This document shows, piece after piece, positions 25,937 through 35,015 of a DNA stretch of 64,000 nucleotides (position 1 is the first letter of the stretch; the number at the start of each line of letters is the position of its first letter). The notes under the pieces are model-generated. The model was not told the DNA's origin, ran no database searches, and saw only the letters and a list, made by a program, of their open reading frames with translations. The stretch comes from UBA4416 sp964541155 (lineage in GTDB: Bacteria; Bacteroidota; Bacteroidia; B-17B0; Aurantibacillaceae), in contig CAZIPC010000003.1 in the NCBI GenBank assembly GCA_964541155.1, forward strand, positions 1-64,000. Reading direction: 5' to 3'. A program made the position numbers and the translations under genes.

Positions 25937-27168
25937 TGCAACTTACCTTACATAAACCAAAAGCCATAAAATCAACAACCATATTATTACCTGGTTCAAA
26001 GAGCATTAGTAATAGAGTATTAATCATAAAGGCATTATCTGGTTTATCTTTTTCTATTCAAAATATATCAACCTCTGATGATACAATAAATTTACAAAAA
26101 GCATTAACTAATAGTTTCTCTGTTATAGATGTTGGGCACGCCGGAACAGATATGCGTTTTTTAACTGCTTTTTTTTCTATTCATAAAGGAACCGTTGAAT
26201 TAACAGGCTCAGAAAGGCTTAAAGAAAGGCCTATTAAAGATTTGGTTAATGCTTTAAGAGAATTAGGCGCTGATATTGAATATAAAAATACAGATGGTTT
26301 TCCGCCGTTATTAATTGCAGGGAAAAACTTAGATGGCGGAAAAGTATCAATTAACGGGAACGTAAGTAGTCAGTTTATTTCCTCATTATTATTAGTAGCG
26401 CCTTATTTTAAAAATGGTTTAGAATTAATTATTACTAATGAAGTAGTTTCTAAACCTTATATAAAAATGACTATTGATTTAATGAGAGATTTTGGAGCAT
26501 CAATTATTGAAAAAAATAACACAATTATTGTTAACCCAGTTCCTTATTCGTATCATCAAAATTCTTATTTTGTTGAGAGTGATTGGAGTGCAGCATCGTA
26601 TTATTATAGTTTAGTGGCTTTATCGCCAATTCACACCAATATAGTTTTAAGTGGATTAGTAAAAAACAGTTTACAACCAGATGCAGTATGTGAATTAATT
26701 TATGAAAATTTTGGAGTAGAAACAATATATTTAGATGGGAAAGTAAGTATATCTAAAAAACAATTTCAAACAATATCAGTATTACACTATAATTTTATTA
26801 ATTGCCCAGATATAGCTCAAACAGTTGTTTGCACCTGCATAGGGCTAAAAGTGCCTTTTAAAATAAATGGTTTACAAACCTTAAAACTAAAAGAAACAGA
26901 CAGAATTATTGCTTTAAAAAACGAACTTAGTAAATTTAATATACATCTTGAAGCCACTCCTGTAAGTCTTGCGTGTATTGATTTTAAGCAACAAAATAGT
27001 ATTTCATGTATTGAGATTAATACATATAATGATCATAGAATGGCAATGAGTTTTGCTCCTCTGGTTTTAAAGTTTAATCAATTAGTTATTAATAGTCCAT
27101 CAGTTGTTTCAAAATCGTATCCTTTATTCTGGGAGCATTTAATTCAGTTAGGAATAAATAGTATATAA
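25936..27168 (+). CDS. aroA: 3-phosphoshikimate 1-carboxyvinyltransferase (EPSP synthase)
   Basis: The sixth step of the shikimate pathway, making EPSP from shikimate-3-phosphate and PEP. At 410 residues it is slightly short, as in other Bacteroidota. Signatures: LPGSKSISNRVLII near the N-terminus; HAGTDMRFLTAFF; SQFISSLLLVAPYF; ESDWSAASYYYS; LKLKETDRIIALKNEL; and TYNDHRMAMSFAPL. The start ATG overlaps the upstream stop by 1 nt, and the small membrane gene follows by 2 nt, so all are one operon. Confidence 0.96.
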   Translation: MQLTLHKPKAIKSTTILLPGSKSISNRVLIIKALSGLSFSIQNISTSDDTINLQKALTNSFSVIDVGHAGTDMRFLTAFFSIHKGTVELTGSERLKERPIKDLVNALRELGADIEYKNTDGFPPLLIAGKNLDGGKVSINGNVSSQFISSLLLVAPYFKNGLELIITNEVVSKPYIKMTIDLMRDFGASIIEKNNTIIVNPVPYSYHQNSYFVESDWSAASYYYSLVALSPIHTNIVLSGLVKNSLQPDAVCELIYENFGVETIYLDGKVSISKKQFQTISVLHYNFINCPDIAQTVVCTCIGLKVPFKINGLQTLKLKETDRIIALKNELSKFNIHLEATPVSLACIDFKQQNSISCIEINTYNDHRMAMSFAPLVLKFNQLVINSPSVVSKSYPLFWEHLIQLGINSI

Positions 27169-27170
27169 TT

Positions 27171-27407
27171 ATGAATTTTATAGATATTATAAGTGCAGTA
27201 GGGGTATCGCTTATATTACTAGCTTTTATTTTAAGCACTTTAAATTACATTTCAAATACTAGTAAACTTTATTTTGTGCTAAACAGCATAGGCGGAGGAT
27301 TTGCCTGTTATGGTAGTTATTTATTACAATCAATGCCATTTATTATTTTAGAATTTACTTGGACATTAGTAGCTCTTGTAGGTTTAGTTAAGTGTTTAAA
27401 ACAGTAA
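27171..27407 (+). CDS. Small CBU_0592-like membrane protein
   Basis: A 78-residue protein with three hydrophobic segments (about 5-25, 32-52, 55-75). It resembles the CBU_0592 family of small membrane proteins (DIISAVGVSLILLAFILSTLNYI, LNSIGGGFACYGSYLLQS, EFTWTLVALVGLVKCL). Function unknown. It follows aroA by 2 nt and overlaps the 3' end of the convergent IPExxxVDY gene by 12 nt. Confidence 0.75.
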   Translation: MNFIDIISAVGVSLILLAFILSTLNYISNTSKLYFVLNSIGGGFACYGSYLLQSMPFIILEFTWTLVALVGLVKCLKQ

Positions 27408-27893
27408 ATTTCTTTTAGCTTTTTTATCCTTTAAATCTTCAATAAATAATTGTTGTACAATAATAAATGTTGGATTTAATCGAATGGATTCAAAAATAAT
27501 ATGATTATATAAATAACGAGTATCTCCTTTAATAATTAAGAAGTAATCAGATTTCTCAAGTTCAGGAATTAATTTTGTTGTTTGTTCAATATCTCCTTCA
27601 AAAAGATCAATAGTTTTTTGAGTTATTGTTTCTGACTTGGGTTGAAAGGATGTTTGATTAGGGAGTAAGTTAAACTCAATATTTAATGCTTCGTGTTCAA
27701 AAGTAAAAAGGGGAAAATAAAAATCTTCCCCTTCTTTATGTTTAAAATCAAGTAAATCATTAAGCTGTAAATTGATACTGAGTGCTTGATTAAGCTCAAA
27801 AACAACTTTATAAATACTTTCAGTGCAAGTAATTGAAAATATATCAAAATCAAAAATTTCTTCAGCAAAGTTATCTAAACTGTATGTTGCCAT
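27396..27893 (-). CDS. IPExxxVDY-family protein
   Basis: A 165-residue protein of the Bacteroidota-specific IPExxxVDY family (TIGR04205). The namesake motif appears as LIPELEKSDYFLIIKGD in the C-terminal half, with the Val of the consensus replaced here by Ser. Function unknown. The family often lies near cell-wall and fatty-acid genes, and here it lies 24 nt downstream of fabI on the same strand. Confidence 0.85.
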   Translation of the reverse strand: MATYSLDNFAEEIFDFDIFSITCTESIYKVVFELNQALSINLQLNDLLDFKHKEGEDFYFPLFTFEHEALNIEFNLLPNQTSFQPKSETITQKTIDLFEGDIEQTTKLIPELEKSDYFLIIKGDTRYLYNHIIFESIRLNPTFIIVQQLFIEDLKDKKAKRNLLF

Positions 27894-27917
27894 TTTAGTT
27901 TAAGCTGAAGAATAATT

Positions 27918-28730
27918 TTATTCAGATATTTTTTCCATTAGTTCATTGCTAATACCTGTAGCGCTATATCCGCCATCATGATATAAATTTTGCATAGTAA
28001 CCATACGTGTTAAATCTGAAAACAAACTAACAGTATAGTTTGCACAATCATCTGCACTGGCATTTCCTAGTGGAGACTGTAAATCTGCAAATGTGTAAAA
28101 ATCAGAAAATCCTTTAATTCCACCACCTGCGGTTGTTTTAGTTGGCGATTGAGAGATGGTATTAATTCTTACTTTCTTTTGTTTACCATAATGATATCCA
28201 AAAGTACGAGCAATACTTTCTAACATTGCTTTAATATCAGCCATATCAGTATAAAAAGGATATGCGCGTTGTGCAGCAATATATGATAACGCTACTACAG
28301 AAGCATGATCATTTAATGCATCCAATTTATGAGCTGCAGCTAACATTTTATGAAATGATAATGCAGAAACATCAATCCCTTTATTATAAAAGTCATAGTT
28401 TAATTCTGTATAAGGAATATTTTTGCGAATGTTAACGCTCATTCCAATAGAGTGAAGAACAAAATCAATTTTCCCTCCCAAAACATCCATTGATTCGGTA
28501 TATAATTTTGTTAAATCTTCCATACTAGTTGCATCAGCAGGAATTATTTTTGATCCTGTTTCTTCAGCTAATTTGTTAATTTCACCCATCCTCATAGCAA
28601 TAGGAGCATTTGTTAGAGTAAAGGTAGCACCCTCTTCGTGGCATTTTTGAGCCACTTTCCAAGCTATAGAATTTTCATCTAATGCACCAGTAATAATACC
28701 GCGTTTTCCTTTTAATAAGTTGTATGCCAT
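27918..28730 (-). CDS. fabI: Enoyl-[ACP] reductase FabI
   Basis: The final reduction of fatty-acid elongation, using NADH. A 270-residue short-chain dehydrogenase with RGIITGALDENSIAWKVAQ at the NAD site, FVLHSIGMS, and the FabI catalytic Tyr-x6-Lys as YTDMADIKAMLES. QSPTKTTAGGGIKGF matches the substrate-binding loop. This is the target class of triclosan-type inhibitors. The sulfatase gene lies upstream on the same strand (66-bp gap). Confidence 0.96.
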   Translation of the reverse strand: MAYNLLKGKRGIITGALDENSIAWKVAQKCHEEGATFTLTNAPIAMRMGEINKLAEETGSKIIPADATSMEDLTKLYTESMDVLGGKIDFVLHSIGMSVNIRKNIPYTELNYDFYNKGIDVSALSFHKMLAAAHKLDALNDHASVVALSYIAAQRAYPFYTDMADIKAMLESIARTFGYHYGKQKKVRINTISQSPTKTTAGGGIKGFSDFYTFADLQSPLGNASADDCANYTVSLFSDLTRMVTMQNLYHDGGYSATGISNELMEKISE

Positions 28731-28796
28731 AATGTTTATTTTAGTTTTGTAAATATACGATTTACTATATAAATGTTAAATACTATTTAGCTTTAT

Positions 28797-30746
28797 TTAT
28801 TGGGGTAAATAGTATTCTTTTTTTATAAAATAGTTTGCTGATTGATAAATATGCATCATGTTTTTTTCTAGGCTATCAGCTTTTTTAAAGTTATAATTTA
28901 TATAATTGATGGAATCTAGGTTTGTATATTTTCGTAAATATCGTTCGCTATTATTAAGCATTTTATAGTAAAAATAACCTTGATTGTCTACGCAACCAAT
29001 TTTATCATCTGCAGAAAACACCACAAAGGGATGTTTTTCTTTTAAAATATTAATCCCAAAAGTCTCATTAGTATATGAGTATCCTAAAAGTCCCATAACA
29101 GTTGCAGGAATATCAGGTTGATAACATGGTGTAGAAATTGTATCTGGTTGTAATTTTCTAGGTTGATGTATTATGCAGGGTATGTGATTATAACTAATAG
29201 GCATTTCATAAGTGTGATTTAAGTTAAAGCCATGATCTCCTACGAAAATAAAAATGGTGTTATTATACCATGCTTGTTGTTTAGCTTTAGCCATAAATTG
29301 TCCGATAGCCCAATCTGCATATAACGTGCAATTTTCTTGTTCATTGTTTCCAGTGGGTTTAAATGAAGTATTATTTGGTATTTTCCACGGGCCATGATCG
29401 CTTGAACTCATTAGTACACCTAAAAACGGAATTTTTGTTTTTTGTTTATTTACTTGTGAAATAAATTCATTATACAAAACATGATCAGGTACTCCCAAAG
29501 TACTAATTACATATTTTGAAGGCATTGTGCTTTGACTGATAATGTTATCAAAATGGTTTAAACGAAAAAAACCTTCCATGTTATCAAATTGAGAATCATG
29601 AGTGGTGCCAAAATACGTTTCGTAACCTTTGGTTTTTAAAAGTAATCCTAATCCGTTAAAACTTTTTTTAGTATAACGTTTTAATGACTGCTCGTCATAA
29701 ATTGCTGGAAAGCCTGTTGTTACGCTAAACAAACCATTAAATGTATGAATTCCTGATGAAAAAAAATTAGAAAAAAATATAGATTTTTTATTGAGTTGAT
29801 TTAAATGGGGTGTAAGATTAGGATAGCCGTAATAACCCATTTTTGCTATTGACATACTTTCCATAATCACAATTACAACATTGTATGGAGTTATAGAATC
29901 ATCATTTGTTATTATAGTTCTATTAATTGTTTTTTCATAAGAGCTTGTGATATTTAAATATTTTCTTGAATAGGTAATATCGCTATCAATATTTTTAGGT
30001 ATGATATATATGTTTTTATAATTAGATTTTAAGATTGATTTTAAAAATGTAAAGTTTGGATTTAGTCCAGTATTATTAATGATTTGATTTGAACAAATAA
30101 TAGAAAACCCTTCATGGATGGTTGTTTTTTGAGAAGTTGTACCTCTAATCCCTAAAAATAATAACGCTCCTAAAATCGTAAATTGTATAAATTGAGATGT
30201 TTTGGTTTGAGGATGAGATATAGTAATATTTATATAAAATTTTTTGTAGAAATAATTAAATACAACCAATGAAACTATAGCCAAAATAATAAAGAGCAAT
30301 AAAAATCCCCAGTAAGAAATGTTTTCAAAAATAAAACCTATTACAAAGGCTCCTTCATCTTTCCATAGTAAAGCTTGTTTATTAAGATGATTGCCAAATT
30401 GCTTATAATATGGGATGTCTGCTGCCCATATAAATTGATAGAATACTAAAACTATAATTGTAAAATATTTAACAATGTTATTAATAAGCCAAAACTTATA
30501 GTTTAGTGCATGATTAATACTTAATAATACAAAAGGTAAAGCAAGTGAATAACAAATGACAACTAAGTCAAATCGAAGACCAGATAAAAAACTATAAAAA
30601 ATTAATGAATTATCTTTTTCATGTATATCTATCGACATGTATTTTAAAAAAAATAATCTATAGAATGCAAAAACAGCTAATTCAAAAACAAGCATATTAA
30701 CACATAGTGTTACATGTGGTATATTTCGAATATATTTTTTAAACAT
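28797..30746 (-). CDS. LtaS-type membrane sulfatase/phosphoglycerol transferase
   Basis: A 649-residue protein with about five transmembrane helices in its first about 210 residues and a large alkaline-phosphatase-type catalytic domain outside. VVIVIMESMSIAKMGYYGYPNLTP carries the first metal-binding Glu. SSGIHTFNGLFSVTTGFP contains the expected nucleophilic Thr. IFVGDHGFNLNH carries the Asp/His pair. This is the LtaS/MdoB fold, which transfers phosphoglycerol or phosphoethanolamine to lipids or glycans. The exact acceptor in this organism is unknown. Its start overlaps the recN end by 8 nt. Confidence 0.9.
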   Translation of the reverse strand: MFKKYIRNIPHVTLCVNMLVFELAVFAFYRLFFLKYMSIDIHEKDNSLIFYSFLSGLRFDLVVICYSLALPFVLLSINHALNYKFWLINNIVKYFTIIVLVFYQFIWAADIPYYKQFGNHLNKQALLWKDEGAFVIGFIFENISYWGFLLLFIILAIVSLVVFNYFYKKFYINITISHPQTKTSQFIQFTILGALLFLGIRGTTSQKTTIHEGFSIICSNQIINNTGLNPNFTFLKSILKSNYKNIYIIPKNIDSDITYSRKYLNITSSYEKTINRTIITNDDSITPYNVVIVIMESMSIAKMGYYGYPNLTPHLNQLNKKSIFFSNFFSSGIHTFNGLFSVTTGFPAIYDEQSLKRYTKKSFNGLGLLLKTKGYETYFGTTHDSQFDNMEGFFRLNHFDNIISQSTMPSKYVISTLGVPDHVLYNEFISQVNKQKTKIPFLGVLMSSSDHGPWKIPNNTSFKPTGNNEQENCTLYADWAIGQFMAKAKQQAWYNNTIFIFVGDHGFNLNHTYEMPISYNHIPCIIHQPRKLQPDTISTPCYQPDIPATVMGLLGYSYTNETFGINILKEKHPFVVFSADDKIGCVDNQGYFYYKMLNNSERYLRKYTNLDSINYINYNFKKADSLEKNMMHIYQSANYFIKKEYYLPQ

Positions 30747-32394
30747 TCAACAATTCTTTTGCGTTTTTTAATGCTGTTTCGGTTGGTATACCGGTACTTA
30801 GCATTTTAGCTATTTCATTAATTCGTTCATTGTTGTTTAATTGTTTTATACTTGAGGTTGTTTTATTTTCAAAATCAGATTTGTATACAAATAAATGGTT
30901 ACTGCCTTTGCTTGCCATTTGAGGTAAATGCGTTATCGTAATAACTTGCATTGTTTTTCCCATATCAAATAGTATATTTCCTATTTTATCAGCAACATCA
31001 CCACTAACTCCTGTATCTATTTCATCAAAAATAATAGTTGGTAATGATTTTCGGTTTGCTAGTAATGCTTTTAAACAAAGCATTAATCTCGATAATTCAC
31101 CACCTGATGCGGTTTTGTGTAATTCTTTATATTCAATCCCTTTATTTGCTGTAAATAAAAAAGAAATATTATCTAGTCCGTTAATTGTTAAATTACTTTG
31201 TTGTGCTAATTCTATTTTAAATTGTGCATTATTCATAGATAAAGCATTTAGCATATCTTTTATTTTTTTTTCAATAAAACTTATGGATTTTTGTCTTTTA
31301 GAGGATAAATTAGATGCTATAGCCAGACATGTTTTTTCTAATTCTGAAATTTCTTGACAGGTTTTGTTAATAGATGATTCTAAAGAGGAAAATTGATGTA
31401 ATTTATTTTCAATTTCATGTTTAATATTTAGCAACTCTTTTTCTGAACTTACATTATGCTTTTTAAATAAACGATTTAATTTGTCAAGTTGAGTATTTAC
31501 ATCTTCTAGTTTTACTTGATCATACAATACGTCTTCTTCAACATTATTAATGTCATTTCCTAGTTCTTTTAAATCAACAATAATAGAATTAAGACGTTCA
31601 AATAATTCGTTAAATTGTTTGCCAAATTTACTAATACTTTGTAATTGCTGTTTTACAATTGATAAAGAAGAAACGATACTTTCGTCTGAACCTGTAATTA
31701 TATGGGTTGATTTTAATAAATTACTTTTTATAAACTCTGCATTCTCAAGAGTTTCACTTTCATCTTCTAATTGTTGAAGAATACCTTCTCTAATAGTTGT
31801 TTCTTCTAATTCATTAAATTGAAATTGAAAATAATCAAGTTCTTTTTTTGCCTGAATTTCTTGAGCGTATAATTCTTCTAATTGTTTTTTTAATTTATGA
31901 AGTTGATGAAATTGTTTTTTGTAATCAATAAATATAGCTGTTGATTCGGCAAACGCATCAATTAATTCAAATTGAAAATCGGTTTCTTTTAATAATAGTG
32001 TTTCGTGCTGAGAATGAATATCTATTAACTTTTCGCCTAATTCTTTTAAAACGCTTAATGTAGTTGGAGTGTCGTTAATAAAGGCTCTTGATTTTCCTTC
32101 TGATGTGATTTCTCTTCTAATAATTGTTTGTTCTTCAAAGTCAAGCTCATTTTTTTTAAAAAAAGAATCAAGGTTGTAAGCTTTAATGTTAAACTGAGCT
32201 TCAATAATGCATTTTTTAGTTTTGTCATGTAATGAGTTAATATCTGCTCTGTTTCCTAATGTTAAACCCAGCGCGCCAAGTAAAATAGATTTACCAGCCC
32301 CTGTTTCTCCTGTAATAACAGTTAATCCTTGATTAAAATTAACCTCAGTCTCTTCAATTAATGCAAAATTTTGTATACGTAAAAGTTGTAGCAT
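30739..32394 (-). CDS. recN: DNA repair protein RecN
   Basis: An SMC-like ATPase acting at double-strand breaks. At 551 residues it has family length. Walker A is ITGETGAGKSILLGALGLTLG near the N-terminus. The middle is a long Glu/Lys/Leu-rich coiled coil. The ABC signature is in TASGGELSRLMLCLKAL, followed by Walker B TIIFDEIDTGVSGDVADKIG. Its end overlaps the start of the sulfatase gene by 8 nt, so the two are coupled. Confidence 0.96.
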   Translation of the reverse strand: MLQLLRIQNFALIEETEVNFNQGLTVITGETGAGKSILLGALGLTLGNRADINSLHDKTKKCIIEAQFNIKAYNLDSFFKKNELDFEEQTIIRREITSEGKSRAFINDTPTTLSVLKELGEKLIDIHSQHETLLLKETDFQFELIDAFAESTAIFIDYKKQFHQLHKLKKQLEELYAQEIQAKKELDYFQFQFNELEETTIREGILQQLEDESETLENAEFIKSNLLKSTHIITGSDESIVSSLSIVKQQLQSISKFGKQFNELFERLNSIIVDLKELGNDINNVEEDVLYDQVKLEDVNTQLDKLNRLFKKHNVSSEKELLNIKHEIENKLHQFSSLESSINKTCQEISELEKTCLAIASNLSSKRQKSISFIEKKIKDMLNALSMNNAQFKIELAQQSNLTINGLDNISFLFTANKGIEYKELHKTASGGELSRLMLCLKALLANRKSLPTIIFDEIDTGVSGDVADKIGNILFDMGKTMQVITITHLPQMASKGSNHLFVYKSDFENKTTSSIKQLNNNERINEIAKMLSTGIPTETALKNAKELLNV

Positions 32395-32654
32395 ATGTAG
32401 TATAAATATCGGAAAATAAAACTCCCGCTAAGCTATAATTTTCTCATATTGCTGAGCCATTTTTCAACAATTTTTCTTTTTTAAAAAAAGCCCCTAAACC
32501 AAATTTATGGTTCAATCAATTAAACTTATTACTCACTCAAAACCGTGTAACTAATTTATATTATCATCGTAATATGAACTGTAAAGTAGGTTGAGCCCTT
32601 TATTTATTAGGGTTTTGTAAACGTATCGCAAAGTATAATTTTAATATTTAACAT

Positions 32655-33521
32655 ATGAGACAGTTAAAAATAACCAAACAAATTACTAACAGAGAAACAG
32701 CTTCTTTAGATATGTATTTGCAAGATATTGGACGTGTTGAATTAATTACAGCTGATGAAGAAGTGTTACTAGCTCAAAAAATAAAACAAGGAGATCAAAA
32801 AGCTCTTGATAAATTGGTTAAAGCCAATTTGAGATTTGTTGTATCTGTCTCAAAACAATATCAGAATCAAGGGCTGAGTTTACCTGATTTGATAAATGAA
32901 GGAAATATGGGCTTAATAAAGGCGGCCCAAAGATTTGACGAAACGCGTGGTTTTAAATTTATTTCATATGCCGTTTGGTGGATTCGTCAATCTATTTTAC
33001 AAGCATTAGCCGAGCAATCTCGTATAGTGCGTTTACCATTAAATAAAATTGGAGCTATTAATAAAATTAATAAAACCTATGCTAAATTGGAGCAGGAGTT
33101 AGAAAGGGAGCCTATAGCAGAAGAGATTGCTGAAATTTTAAATATTTTGCCTGAAGATATTAGAGAAACAATGAAAAATCAAGGAAGGCATATGAGTATG
33201 GATGCGCCTTTGGGAACTACCGAAGATGGAGGAAGTATGTATGAATTAATGGAAAATAGACATGAAGCAGCGCCTGATAATGAATTAATGCTTGAGAGTT
33301 TGAGAAATGAAATCTCAAGGGCATTAATGTCTTTAACCACAAGAGAGGCGGATGTTGTTAAATTATATTATGGATTAAGTGGTGGACATTCTCATTCTTT
33401 AGAGGAAATTGGCGAAAAATTTGACTTAACAAGAGAAAGAGTGCGTCAAATAAAAGAAAAAGCTGTACGTCGCTTAAAACATGCTTCTAGAAGCAAAGTT
33501 TTACTGGGATATTTAGGTTAG
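32655..33521 (+). CDS. rpoD: Primary sigma factor RpoD/SigA (short Bacteroidota form)
   Basis: A 288-residue sigma-70 factor lacking region 1.1, the usual form of the Bacteroidota housekeeping sigma factor, which recognises the TAnnTTTG box. Region 1.2 is SLDMYLQDIGRVELITADEEV. Region 2 contains GLSLPDLINEGNMGLIKAAQRFD and YAVWWIRQSILQALAEQ. Region 4.2 is READVVKLYYGLSGG, LEEIGEKFDLTRERVRQIKEKAVRRLKH. It has a 260-bp upstream gap and its own strong terminator. Confidence 0.95.
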   Translation: MRQLKITKQITNRETASLDMYLQDIGRVELITADEEVLLAQKIKQGDQKALDKLVKANLRFVVSVSKQYQNQGLSLPDLINEGNMGLIKAAQRFDETRGFKFISYAVWWIRQSILQALAEQSRIVRLPLNKIGAINKINKTYAKLEQELEREPIAEEIAEILNILPEDIRETMKNQGRHMSMDAPLGTTEDGGSMYELMENRHEAAPDNELMLESLRNEISRALMSLTTREADVVKLYYGLSGGHSHSLEEIGEKFDLTRERVRQIKEKAVRRLKHASRSKVLLGYLG

Positions 33522-33544
33522 TTAGTGTTTGTGTATAGTGTGAT

Positions 33545-33575
33545 GGGGGAGGTTTGTGTTTAGCCTCCCTTTTTT
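33545..33575 (+). terminator. Terminator after rpoD
   Basis: GGGAGG (33547-33552) pairs with CCTCCC (33564-33569) across an 11-nt loop and is followed by a run of six T. It is a clear intrinsic terminator 24 nt after the rpoD stop. Confidence 0.85.
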
Positions 33576-33640
33576 ATGCTTTTTTGGTAATTATTTACTA
33601 TAGTTAAAAACAAAATCTGTATAAAATCTGTTTAATTTTA

Positions 33641-33648
33641 TAATTTTG
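33641..33648 (+). promoter_or_regulatory. -7 promoter box for rpe-sod
   Basis: TAATTTTG matches TAnnTTTG and lies 17 nt before the rpe ATG at 33666. Confidence 0.55.
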
Positions 33649-33665
33649 AGCTTCATTAAATTATT

Positions 33666-34316
33666 ATGTCACATAAAGTAGCCCCATCAATTTTATCTGC
33701 AGATTTTGGAAACATACAACACGATGTTGAATTCATAAATAACTCTGATGCCGATTGGTTTCATATTGATATTATGGATGGTGTGTTTGTTCCAAATATT
33801 TCATTTGGATTTCCTGTTCTAAAATCCATTAAAAAACATGCACAAAAACCATTAGACGTACATTTAATGATTATAGATCCTGACCGTTATGCAACAGCAT
33901 TTAAGGATGCAGGGGCTGATATTTTAACAATACATTTAGAGGCATGTACTCATTTACATCGCTCTATTCAAAATATTAAAAGCTTAGGAATGAAAGCCGG
34001 AGTAGCTTTAAATCCTCACACATCAGTACATTTATTAGAAGATATTATTGAAGATGTTGATTTGATTTGTTTAATGAGTGTGAATCCAGGATTTGGAGGA
34101 CAAAAATTTATTGAGAATACCTATTCAAAGGTGGTAGCTCTTAAAAAAATGATTACCGAAAAAAAATCTCAAGCTCTAATAGAAATTGACGGAGGTGTTG
34201 ATTTAAATAATTATAAAAAATTAATTTCTGCTGGTGCAGATGTTTTAGTGGCCGGTAATACTGTGTTTGCTAGCCCGAACCCGTTACAAACAATTTCTCA
34301 ATTAAAACAAATATAA
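33666..34316 (+). CDS. rpe: Ribulose-phosphate 3-epimerase
   Basis: Interconverts ribulose-5-P and xylulose-5-P in the pentose phosphate pathway. A 216-residue TIM barrel with APSILSADFGNIQHDVEFI, WFHIDIMDGVFVPNISFG, DVHLMIIDPDRY, MSVNPGFGGQKFI and IEIDGGVDLNN; the catalytic Asp residues lie in the DIMDG and EIDGG motifs. The sod gene follows after 19 nt in the same operon. Confidence 0.97.
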   Translation: MSHKVAPSILSADFGNIQHDVEFINNSDADWFHIDIMDGVFVPNISFGFPVLKSIKKHAQKPLDVHLMIIDPDRYATAFKDAGADILTIHLEACTHLHRSIQNIKSLGMKAGVALNPHTSVHLLEDIIEDVDLICLMSVNPGFGGQKFIENTYSKVVALKKMITEKKSQALIEIDGGVDLNNYKKLISAGADVLVAGNTVFASPNPLQTISQLKQI

Positions 34317-34335
34317 ACCCTAAAAAACAAATAAT

Positions 34336-34947
34336 ATGTCATTTGAATTACCTCAATTAACTTATGCGTATACTGCATTAGAACCTCACATTGATGCAAA
34401 GACAATGGAAATACACCATAGCAAGCATCATCAAGCGTATGTTACAAATTTAAATAATGCCATTGCAGGAACAGATGCCGAGAAGATGAGCATTGAAGAT
34501 ATCTGCAAATCGATTTCTAAATTTCCAATGGCTGTTCGTAACAACGGCGGCGGTCATTATAATCATTCATTATTTTGGCAAATAATGACACCTAATGGTG
34601 GAGGAATGCCAACGGGTGATTTAGCTTCAGCTATCGAATCAGATTTGGGAGGATTTGAAAAATTTAAAGCAGATTTTATAGCTGCAGGAGCAACACGTTT
34701 TGGTTCTGGTTGGGCTTGGTTATGCGTTAAAGCAGATGGAAAATTATGCGTTTGCTCCACACCAAATCAAGATAATCCATTAATGGATATTGCAGATTGT
34801 AAAGGAACTCCAATCTTAGCAATGGACGTTTGGGAGCATGCTTACTATTTAAATTATCAAAATCGTAGACCTGATTATATGATTGCTTTTTTTAATGTTA
34901 TTAATTGGAATAAAGTAAGCGAATTATACACATCTGCTAAGAAGTAA
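34336..34947 (+). CDS. sodB: Superoxide dismutase (Fe/Mn family)
   Basis: A 203-residue Fe/Mn superoxide dismutase. Ligands: a His in MEIHHSKHHQAYV (His27), a His in GGHYNHSLFW, and Asp and His in MDVWEHAYYLNYQ. GGGMPTGDLASAI is the typical linker. Whether Fe or Mn is used cannot be read from the sequence. It is the last gene of the rpe operon and shares a long bidirectional terminator with ftsZ. Confidence 0.95.
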   Translation: MSFELPQLTYAYTALEPHIDAKTMEIHHSKHHQAYVTNLNNAIAGTDAEKMSIEDICKSISKFPMAVRNNGGGHYNHSLFWQIMTPNGGGMPTGDLASAIESDLGGFEKFKADFIAAGATRFGSGWAWLCVKADGKLCVCSTPNQDNPLMDIADCKGTPILAMDVWEHAYYLNYQNRRPDYMIAFFNVINWNKVSELYTSAKK

Positions 34948-34966
34948 TTTTAGTGTAAAAAATACA

Positions 34967-35001
34967 AAAAAAATCCCCTTACAATTGTAAGGGGATTTTT
35001 T
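34967..35001. terminator. Bidirectional terminator between sod and ftsZ
   Basis: A near-perfect palindrome centred at 34984/34985 (AATCCCCTTACAATTGTAAG then GGGATT) is flanked by an A-run on the left and a T-run on the right. It ends the rpe-sod operon on the plus strand and the whole dcw cluster on the minus strand. Confidence 0.9.
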
Positions 35002-35015
35002 ATTTAACTAAATTA

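Noticed and set aside
32594..32616. Hairpin AGCCCT...AGGGTT in the rpoD upstream region
   Set aside because: The stem is about four to six pairs with a G-T wobble and a nine-nt loop. It could be an attenuator, but the evidence is too weak to call.
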